Source: Candidatus Pacearchaeota archaeon
GTDB lineage: Archaea > Nanobdellota > Nanobdellia > Pacearchaeales > GW2011-AR1
Assembly: GCA_026395775.1 (NCBI GenBank)
Contig: JAPLYA010000134.1
Span: 1-5,810, forward strand
DNA: 5,810 bases
Reading direction: 5' to 3'
Shown here: positions 1 to 3,766 of the stretch, piece by piece
Layout of the letters: each line of letters opens with the position of its first letter
How positions within the stretch are numbered: the stretch's first letter is position 1
Program-made: the position numbers and the translations under genes
Notes under the pieces: generated by a model
Seen by the model: the letters and a program-made list of their open reading frames with translations, nothing else
Told to the model about the DNA's origin: nothing
Databases searched by the model: none

Positions 1-120
1 CCTCAAGGGCATTTATGGAGTGCGGGAAAATTTGCAGCATCAGTTGGTTATGTGCAAGAAGATGTAGTAAGTAAATATGTAACAGAGCAAAAAACCAAAC
101 ATGGAAACCCCAGCCTTTAG
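1..120 (+). CDS. tnpA: IS200/IS605 Y1 transposase TnpA, C-terminal fragment
   Basis: Reading from base 1 gives the last 39 residues and a TAG stop at 118-120; the 5' part lies outside the window. The peptide begins PQGHLWSAGKFAASVGYVQE and continues as DVVSKYVTEQ. This matches the usual end of Y1 (HUH) transposases, where an HLW segment precedes a short strand ending in SVG or TVG and a helix of the form I.KYI..Q. Such enzymes move IS200/IS605 elements as single-stranded DNA using a tyrosine nucleophile. By analogy that tyrosine lies in the C-terminal helix, and the tyrosine of the KYV segment is about where it would be, but this cannot be settled from the fragment. The stop codon sits inside the right-end hairpin, as is common in compact IS200 elements. 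Whether the rest of the gene is intact cannot be seen. Confidence 0.85.
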   Translation, partial: PQGHLWSAGKFAASVGYVQEDVVSKYVTEQKTKHGNPSL

Positions 121-127
121 GCTGGGG
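108..127 (+). mobile_element. Right-end hairpin of the IS200/IS605 element
   Basis: A perfect hairpin, ccccagcctttaggctgggg, has two 9-nt arms and a TT loop, and it is followed directly by AGGATGTCA. It overlaps the tnpA stop codon, which is the expected place for the subterminal right-end hairpin recognised by TnpA. The exact cleavage point, and so the element's right boundary, cannot be fixed without the left end; it probably lies within about 40 nt downstream. The 14-nt core CAGCCTTTAGGCTG recurs at 3647-3660. Confidence 0.75.
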
Positions 128-141
128 AGGATGTCATTTAA

Positions 142-267
142 ATACTGAACTATTTTAGTATACTTGGAATTGGTGTAATTGACGGGTTAATTGAAGCAAC
201 AGCTTGGAACACCCACAACCCCGCGCATCAAAATATTTTCTTATTAAAAATACTCAAGAATTATTAA
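142..267 (+). pseudogene. Short open remnant next to the IS end, family unknown
   Basis: After a stop at 139-141 the tnpA frame stays open for 41 codons to TAA at 265-267, but it has no ATG. The peptide includes GVIDGLIEATAWNTHNPAHQ, which looks more protein-like than random AT-rich sequence, though I do not recognise a family. It could be the tail of a gene cut off by the IS insertion, since its end overlaps the convergent acdA stop by 14 nt. It may equally be chance. Confidence 0.25.
148..165 (+). repeat. 18-bp inverted repeat, left copy
   Basis: The sequence aactattttagtatactt is the exact reverse complement of 3553-3570. It lies 20 nt after the IS right-end hairpin. The partner copy is also close to an IS-end-like sequence (3605-3624), in mirrored order. 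The two copies bracket acdA, the HIT gene, tRNA-Ala, the methyltransferase gene and both winged-helix genes. Confidence 0.7.
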
Positions 268-1570
268 TTAATTTCCCCAGAACAGCAAGCTTAGAAACAT
301 CATCAAAATTGACTAACTTAGATTTCATTGCTTCTTTTGCTTTTGAAAAGAATTTTCCTCCAATATAACAAAGGAAAATTGGACACAAGAATTTCAACAT
401 AGCCTGAAGAGTTTCCAATGGCTGGGTCATTTCTTGAGGGCTTAAGATAACAACAAAAAAATCAGCTAGTTTATACATATTAATGATCCGAATTGTTTTT
501 TCATATCTCCCAGCTAGTGCATCTCCCATAATATCTAGCGGATTTCTTCTACTATAACCCTGGGGCACAAAAGTATCTAGTTGTTTCAGGATAACTTCTG
601 GTATATCAATGAGCTTAATTCCTGAACTTGTAAGAGCATCTGTTGCTAAAATTCCTAATCCCCCTGCATTTGTAACTATACAAGCTTTATTTCCTAGTTT
701 TGGATATTTGGAAATAACTTTAGAAGCCAGGAATAGTTCTTCTAAGCTTGAAACTTCTATTACCCCCGCTTGTTTGAAAGCGGAGGAATAAATAGCAGAA
801 TCAGAAGCTAGAGAAGCAGTATGGCTCTTGCTTGCAAGCAAACCTTTTTCTGTTTTTCCTGATTTTAAAACAAGTATTTTTTTCTTCTTGCTTATTTCCT
901 GACATAACTCAATAAATCTTTTTCCAGTATTATCTTTCAATGATTCCACATATAAACATATGACTTCTGTTCTCATATCATTGGCAAGATATTCCAAGGC
1001 AGCTAGAAAATCTTGCTGCAGCATATTGCCTAGAGGAATAAAAGCCGAAATTCCTAGGTTTTCTTCTAGACATTTATCTAGAATAGCTGTTCCCAAAGCC
1101 CCTGATTGAGAAATAAAAGCTATATTTCCTTTTTCAGGCATTCCTTTAAAGAAGCTTGCATTAAGGTTTTTATATGGATTAATTACCCCAAGAACATTTG
1201 GGCCTAGAAGATTTAACTTGTATTTTTCAATCAGTTTTTTTAGCTTTTCATTTAGCTCGCGATTATTTGATTCTGCAAAACCCGCTGTTATTAAAACAAT
1301 GTTTTTTATGTTTTTCTTGCCGCATTCTTCAATTGCTTCTAGAGCTTTCGCATTAGGAATTGCTATTATCGCTAAATCTACTATAAACGGTATTCCGAGA
1401 ACTGAGTCAAAACATTTTTGGCCTAGAACAGAATCTGCATTTGGATTTACAGGGAAAACCTTTAAATCCTTGTTTTCCAGAAGATTTTTGAAAATGATAT
1501 GGCCCACTTTCTTTTCGTCTCTTGAGGTGCCTATAACTGCTATTTTCTTTGAATCAAAAAATTCTTTCAT
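254..1570 (-). CDS. acdA: Acetate--CoA ligase (ADP-forming), alpha subunit
   Basis: The 438-residue product matches the alpha chain of archaeal ADP-forming acyl-CoA synthetase, which converts acetyl-CoA, ADP and phosphate to acetate, CoA and ATP in the cytoplasm (substrate-level phosphorylation). The CoA-binding Rossmann domain starts at residues 11-16 (AVIGTS). LLGPNVLG is at 121-128 and the phosphate-binding SQSGALG loop at 154-160. The catalytic phosphohistidine is His250 in SKSHTASLASD, and Glu209 lies near where the family carries a stabilising Glu. NAGGLGILATDA (301-312) and NPLDIMGDA (343-351) mark the third domain. The length is close to that of free-standing alpha chains, and there is no fused ATP-grasp domain. 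The ATP-grasp beta subunit must therefore be encoded elsewhere, because none is seen here. The ATG overlaps the TGA of the upstream HIT gene by 4 nt, suggesting translational coupling. Substrate range cannot be told from sequence. Confidence 0.92.
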   Translation of the reverse strand: MKEFFDSKKIAVIGTSRDEKKVGHIIFKNLLENKDLKVFPVNPNADSVLGQKCFDSVLGIPFIVDLAIIAIPNAKALEAIEECGKKNIKNIVLITAGFAESNNRELNEKLKKLIEKYKLNLLGPNVLGVINPYKNLNASFFKGMPEKGNIAFISQSGALGTAILDKCLEENLGISAFIPLGNMLQQDFLAALEYLANDMRTEVICLYVESLKDNTGKRFIELCQEISKKKKILVLKSGKTEKGLLASKSHTASLASDSAIYSSAFKQAGVIEVSSLEELFLASKVISKYPKLGNKACIVTNAGGLGILATDALTSSGIKLIDIPEVILKQLDTFVPQGYSRRNPLDIMGDALAGRYEKTIRIINMYKLADFFVVILSPQEMTQPLETLQAMLKFLCPIFLCYIGGKFFSKAKEAMKSKLVNFDDVSKLAVLGKLINNS

Positions 1571-1965
1571 AATTGACTCCTTATTTTATTTGCTATCTCT
1601 GCCATTTCTTGTTCTGAGGGCCGCGGTTCTAATTGCTTCATATAATCTTTAAATCCTGCTCTTGTCAAAGGATAAATCTTAACATGTGCATGGGCAACTT
1701 GCAAACCCTCCACCATTATACCAGTTCTTAATGGTTTTAAAGATTTGTCAATTGCCTGAGCTATTTTTTTTGATAATAACATTAGTTTAGTATAATTTTC
1801 TTCTGAAGAATCAATAATATAATCATAATGCTCTTTAGGTATAACAAGAGTTTGTCCTTTTACAGCTGGGAAAGTATCTAAAAAAACCATGAATTCTTTA
1901 TCTTCATAAATCTTGTTGCATAGAATCTTCCCCTTTACAATCTTGCAAAATATGCAGTCTTCCAT
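1567..1965 (-). CDS. HIT-family nucleotide hydrolase/transferase with an altered His triad
   Basis: The 132-residue product is a full-length histidine-triad protein. It opens with CIFCKIVKGK (Cys4 and Cys7) and continues with FLDTFPAVKGQTLVIPKEH (His46). Its triad region reads QVAHAHVKIYP. Cys4, Cys7, His46 and His92 fit the zinc site of zinc-binding HIT proteins, and His94 is the expected nucleophile. The third triad position is Lys96 instead of His, which is unusual (see findings). Relatives act on nucleoside phosphoramidates, adenylates or dinucleoside polyphosphates; the substrate here is unknown. The gene is first in a two-gene operon with acdA (4-nt overlap). A TATA box sits 25.5 nt upstream of the ATG, which fixes this start and implies a leaderless mRNA. 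Confidence 0.88.
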   Translation of the reverse strand: MEDCIFCKIVKGKILCNKIYEDKEFMVFLDTFPAVKGQTLVIPKEHYDYIIDSSEENYTKLMLLSKKIAQAIDKSLKPLRTGIMVEGLQVAHAHVKIYPLTRAGFKDYMKQLEPRPSEQEMAEIANKIRSQL

Positions 1966-1975
1966 AATCTTAAAG

Positions 1976-1983
1976 TATTTAAA
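1976..1983 (+). promoter_or_regulatory. TATA box of tRNA-Ala and the methyltransferase gene
   Basis: The sequence TATTTAAA, preceded by the purine-rich TAAAG as a possible BRE, is centred about 27 nt upstream of tRNA base 1 at 2007. The same 8-mer occurs at 1987-1994, where it serves the opposite strand, so this short divergent region carries two back-to-back promoters. Confidence 0.6.
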
Positions 1984-1986
1984 GCG

Positions 1987-1994
1987 TATTTAAA
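1987..1994 (-). promoter_or_regulatory. TATA box of the HIT-acdA operon
   Basis: On the minus strand this reads TTTAAATA. Its centre is 25.5 nt from the first base of the HIT ATG at 1965, so transcription should start at or next to the start codon (leaderless). The tRNA-Ala TATA box lies 11 nt away on the other strand. Confidence 0.65.
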
Positions 1995-2006
1995 TTCTTT
2001 GTGGAA

Positions 2007-2079
2007 GGGCCCATAGTATAACGGCTTATTATGCGTGGCTGGCAGTCATGAGATTCGGGTTCGATTCCCGATGGGTCCA
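2007..2079 (+). tRNA. tRNA-Ala (anticodon GGC)
   Basis: A complete 73-nt tRNA folds by eye. The acceptor arm pairs GGGCCCA (2007-2013) with TGGGTCC (2072-2078), with discriminator A2079 and no encoded CCA. It contains G3:U70, the classic alanine identity pair. T8, A14, G18G19 (2023-2024) and A21 are in place; the D stem has three good pairs plus a T-T mismatch. The anticodon stem is 2034-2038/2046-2050 with two G:U pairs, and the loop CTGGCAG puts GGC at 2041-2043 (codons GCC and GCU). The variable loop is 4 nt. The T arm is TCGGG/CCCGA with loop TTCGATT. No intron is present. Confidence 0.93.
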
Positions 2080-2080
2080 T

Positions 2081-2656
2081 ATGCCTATTTTCATAATTGA
2101 ACATCTCGAGCCTAAGTTATGGGAATGGTGTTTTCTTGAATATAAATCAATAAGCAGAATAGTTGGCAAGAAAAATCTCTGGTTTACTAACATAAAAGAC
2201 AGGGTTGAGGTTAGAAAGTTAGAGAAATATGGAAAAGTTTTCTCAGAATCAGTAGCAGATCTCAATCTGAAGAAAGCTTGCTTGTTAGATATAGATGCCA
2301 AACAGCAATTAAAAACAGAGGATAACAAGAAATTCAAATTTTTTATTCTCGGGGGAATTCTTGGGGATTTTCCAAGAAAAAAAAGAACAAAAAAAGAACT
2401 AATCAACAAGATTAAGTTTAATATTGAAAAAAGAAACTTAGGCAAGAGACAGTTTTCTACTGATAATGCTGTCTATGTCACAAAACAAATCCTCGATGGA
2501 AAAAAATTGAAAAAATTAAAATTCAAAAACAAAATTGAGATTAGGATTAATGATATTGAGTCAATTATTCTCCCATTTTCCTATCCTCTGGTCAACAATA
2601 AACCAAGAATAAGCGAAGAGCTTGTCAGCTATTTGAAGAAAAAGAAAGATTTCTGA
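2081..2656 (+). CDS. DUF431/SFM1-like SPOUT-fold methyltransferase
   Basis: The 191-residue product resembles the DUF431 family, whose yeast member Sfm1 methylates an arginine of ribosomal protein uS3; archaeal members are often annotated as SAM-dependent RNA methyltransferases. Matching stretches are FIIEHLEPKLWEWCFLEY at the N terminus, ACLLDIDAKQQLKTED, the glycine-rich FFILGGILGDFPRKKRT (the knot and SAM-binding loop), LGKRQFSTDNAVYVTKQIL, and a C-terminal LPFSY segment followed by a proline-containing tail. The length is close to the family's. The ATG follows the last tRNA-Ala base by one nucleotide, and nothing TATA-like or Shine-Dalgarno-like lies just upstream, since that DNA is the tRNA T arm and acceptor. 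It is probably expressed as a tRNA-mRNA dicistron. An in-frame ATG at 2048 lies inside the tRNA and is not credible. Whether the target is protein or RNA is unknown. Confidence 0.87.
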   Translation: MPIFIIEHLEPKLWEWCFLEYKSISRIVGKKNLWFTNIKDRVEVRKLEKYGKVFSESVADLNLKKACLLDIDAKQQLKTEDNKKFKFFILGGILGDFPRKKRTKKELINKIKFNIEKRNLGKRQFSTDNAVYVTKQILDGKKLKKLKFKNKIEIRINDIESIILPFSYPLVNNKPRISEELVSYLKKKKDF

Positions 2657-2785
2657 GAGTTAGTAACTAACTGATGTTTTTGCATACTTATTAATTGTTT
2701 CCCGAGCGCTAGAATAATTGTCTTCCAAACCAATCGGCTGTGACTAACCTTGCGACGAATAAATTTTCTTTTTATCAATAAAATT
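2657..2785. other. Gene-free convergent gap with an odd palindrome and a possible coding relic
   Basis: This lies between the 3' ends of the methyltransferase gene and the minus-strand winged-helix gene. It starts with a perfect 15-nt palindrome, agttagtaactaact (2658-2672), with 7-nt arms around one base. On the minus strand, 2785-2660 reads as 41 sense-like codons with one TAG in the middle, including PIGLEDNYSSARETINKYAK. This has no recognised relative and no start codon, and may be a decayed gene end or chance. Around 2700-2760 the GC content is visibly higher than in the flanks. No terminator with a clear T tract is seen. Confidence 0.4.
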
Positions 2786-3061
2786 TTAAAATTCATAGCC
2801 CAGAACTTTAAAAATAAATTCTTCAATTTGTTCTAGTTTATCTTTGTTTAGCGAAATTTGCAAGCCATAAGAAGCAGGTTTAGCTAAGATTAGACCATTT
2901 TTAATTAATTCGTGAGTAATCTTCTTTATATCTTTTCCTAAATGAGAAGGAAAACCTCTTGTGATAGTATCAAAAGGTGTATGAACCCCCACTATTACTT
3001 TTTTTCTTCTTAGATGATATAAGATAGTTGCTTTTACTTTGTCTTCATTACCATATGCCAT
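2786..3061 (-). CDS. Small archaeal winged-helix-like protein, uncharacterised
   Basis: A 91-residue protein beginning MAYGNEDKVKATILYHLRRK. The middle, KKITHELIKNGLILAKP, looks like a recognition helix leading into a wing, and SYGLQISLN follows near the C terminus. It reads as an archaeal winged-helix fold in which a short basic N-terminal helix is followed by IVGVHTPFDTITRGFP. I do not know a function; DNA binding or a small partner role is inferred. The ATG at 3061 is preferred over an in-frame TTG at 3067 because a TATA box is centred exactly 25.5 nt upstream of it, matching other promoters in the window. It is divergent from another winged-helix gene, with 97 nt between the two start codons. 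No membrane segment or signal peptide is seen. Confidence 0.7.
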   Translation of the reverse strand: MAYGNEDKVKATILYHLRRKKVIVGVHTPFDTITRGFPSHLGKDIKKITHELIKNGLILAKPASYGLQISLNKDKLEQIEEFIFKVLGYEF

Positions 3062-3082
3062 TATCAATTCAAGATGCAGATA

Positions 3083-3090
3083 TATTTAAA
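3083..3090 (-). promoter_or_regulatory. TATA box of the minus-strand winged-helix gene
   Basis: On the minus strand this reads TTTAAATA, directly preceded by AGAAACA. Its centre is 25.5 nt from the ATG at 3061, implying a leaderless transcript and supporting that start. Confidence 0.65.
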
Positions 3091-3133
3091 TGTTTCTATT
3101 ATTGTAATATAAAAACATAAAGAGAAACATTTA
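3087..3133. promoter_or_regulatory. 11-bp inverted repeat across the divergent winged-helix promoters
   Basis: The sequence taaatgtttct (3087-3097) is the exact reverse complement of agaaacattta (3123-3133). Each arm overlaps the upstream edge of one TATA box, so both promoters carry the same BRE-TATA sequence in mirror image. This is either a shared core promoter or an operator pair read by one of the two flanking winged-helix proteins; autoregulation is an inference. Confidence 0.6.
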
Positions 3134-3137
3134 TAAA
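3130..3137 (+). promoter_or_regulatory. TATA box of the plus-strand winged-helix gene
   Basis: The sequence TTTATAAA, preceded by AGAAACA, is centred 25.5 nt before the ATG at 3159. This predicts a leaderless mRNA and excludes the in-frame TTG at 3150, which would lie upstream of the transcript. Confidence 0.68.
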
Positions 3138-3158
3138 CTCTTTAATTATTTGTTATTA

Positions 3159-3464
3159 ATGGATAAAACAATATTTGCAGAGATTTTTGGGAACACTCCC
3201 ATAATAAAAGTCTTAGATTTTCTTATAACTTTTCAGTTATTTGACTATCCCTTGACAGAAATAGCTAAAAATTCAGAAGTTTCTTATTCAAGCTTGCAAA
3301 CCTTTTGGGATAAATTAGAAAGAAACAAGATAGTGATAAAAACAAGAAGGGTTGGCAAATCAGATTTATTCAAGCTTAACACAAAAAATCCCGCTGTCCT
3401 GCAGTTAGTAAAATTAGACTGGAATTTAATTAAGGGTAGAGAAGAAAAAGAGATTATTGTTTGA
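3159..3464 (+). CDS. Winged-helix transcriptional regulator, archaeal small type
   Basis: A 101-residue protein resembling the small winged-helix regulators common in archaea. It starts MDKTIFAEIFGNTPIIKVLDFLI. The helix-turn-helix follows as LTEIAKNSEVSYSSLQTFWDKLERNKIV (about residues 32-59). The wing is IKTRRVGKSDLFKLN, and the tail NPAVLQLVKLDW forms a C-terminal helix that often dimerises such proteins. There is no effector domain, metal site or membrane segment, so it probably binds DNA directly. It is divergent from another small winged-helix gene, and the shared promoter region carries an inverted repeat that could be its operator. The target genes are not known. Confidence 0.8.
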   Translation: MDKTIFAEIFGNTPIIKVLDFLITFQLFDYPLTEIAKNSEVSYSSLQTFWDKLERNKIVIKTRRVGKSDLFKLNTKNPAVLQLVKLDWNLIKGREEKEIIV

Positions 3465-3552
3465 GTTTTGATTTGAGAAGTAAAAATTAACTTCGTTTTG
3501 TTTAAGTTTTAATTGGGTTCAGTGGTTTAATTAAACAACCAGCACAATTATT

Positions 3553-3570
3553 AAGTATACTAAAATAGTT
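3553..3570 (-). repeat. 18-bp inverted repeat, right copy
   Basis: The sequence aagtatactaaaatagtt is the exact reverse complement of 148-165. On the minus strand it follows the decayed IS-end-like sequence (3624-3605) by 34 nt, as the left copy follows the intact IS right end by about 17 nt, so the two neighbourhoods share one layout. It also contains a TATA-like AGTATACTA and could act as a promoter for the structured stretch downstream. Confidence 0.7.
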
Positions 3571-3578
3571 TTATTTTT

Positions 3579-3594
3579 ACTAATAAAAATTAGT
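3579..3594 (+). terminator. Weak hairpin with T-rich tail after the winged-helix gene
   Basis: The arms actaa and ttagt enclose six bases, followed by TTTCTTT. The stem is short and AT-only. It is a plausible end point for the winged-helix transcript 115 nt upstream, but a weak candidate. Confidence 0.35.
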
Positions 3595-3604
3595 TTTCTT
3601 TAAC

Positions 3605-3624
3605 CCTCCCCAGAGTTCTAGCTG
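3605..3624 (-). mobile_element. Decayed IS200/IS605 right-end-like sequence
   Basis: On the minus strand this reads cagctagaactctggggagg. It matches the IS right end at 111-130 (cagcctttaggctggggagg) at 14 of 20 positions, including all of the last nine bases (CTGGGGAGG). The hairpin arm is broken, as expected of an old inactive copy. Confidence 0.4.
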
Positions 3625-3630
3625 TTAATG

Positions 3631-3693
3631 TCAGAAAAATAAACTACAGCCTTTAGGCTGTAGACGTTGCCTTGCAACGCCAGATTTTTCTGA
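3631..3693 (+). ncRNA. Possible three-way-junction element carrying the IS hairpin core
   Basis: A perfect 10-bp outer stem (tcagaaaaat at 3631-3640 with atttttctga at 3684-3693) encloses two perfect hairpins: ctacagcctttaggctgtag (3644-3663, 9-bp arms) and cgttgc-ctt-gcaacg (3665-3679, 6-bp arms). The first hairpin shares the 14-nt core CAGCCTTTAGGCTG with the IS right end at 111-124. It could be a non-autonomous IS200/IS605 end (MITE or PATE type), a structured RNA, or both. Transcription is not shown. The structure itself is seen directly; the role is inference. Confidence 0.5.
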
Positions 3694-3700
3694 GCATCCT

Positions 3701-3756
3701 AAAAACAAGGGGCTTTACAAACCGCACCTTTTAAGGTGTGGTGCCCCATTGTTTTT
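3701..3756. terminator. Strong two-way terminator-like hairpin between convergent genes
   Basis: Nested stems are visible: aaaaacaa/ttgttttt outside, then ggggc/gcccc with one bulged A, an unpaired TTTACAA on one side, and an inner 10-bp stem accgcacctt/aaggtgtggt with one G:T pair and a TT loop. A run of seven T follows on the plus strand (3752-3758), and five T follow on the minus strand (3705-3701). The position just past the GlyRS stop codon fits an end signal for transcripts from both sides. The inner stem also resembles an IS200/IS605 end hairpin, so it may have a mobile-element origin. Confidence 0.6.
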
Positions 3757-3766
3757 TTGATATTAA

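Larger units (their letters stand above)
3465..3766. other. Hairpin-rich gene-free region between convergent genes
   Basis: About 300 nt without a credible ORF lie between the plus-strand winged-helix gene and GlyRS on the minus strand. In order it holds a weak hairpin (3477-3494, 5-bp arms), the palindrome gtttaattaaac (3525-3536), the 18-bp inverted repeat copy, a small hairpin with a T-rich tail, an IS-end-like sequence, a possible three-way junction and a strong terminator-like hairpin. The later items are listed separately. It looks like a landing site or graveyard for IS200/IS605-type ends, or a structured RNA gene. Confidence 0.7.

Noticed and set aside
1218..1652. Plus-strand 144-codon ORF opposite acdA and HIT
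   Set aside because: It is antisense to two well-supported genes, and its low-complexity Phe/Ser-rich product is a shadow of their lysine-rich coding.
2048..2080. Earlier in-frame ATG for the methyltransferase gene
   Set aside because: It lies inside the tRNA anticodon arm and would add residues unlike the family's N terminus; the family starts at the IIEH segment.
2029..2445. Minus-strand 138-codon ORF opposite tRNA-Ala and the methyltransferase gene
   Set aside because: It overlaps a sound tRNA and a recognised gene, and its hydrophobic composition is the expected shadow of a lysine-rich gene.
2673..2760. C/D box small RNA in the convergent gap
   Set aside because: The CTGATGT resembles a C box, but I find no matching D or D' box.
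3062..3067. TTG start for the minus-strand winged-helix gene
   Set aside because: It would lie upstream of the predicted transcript start, and an ATG six bases later fits the TATA spacing exactly.
3150..3158. TTG start for the plus-strand winged-helix gene
   Set aside because: The ATG at 3159 sits at the leaderless distance from the TATA box.
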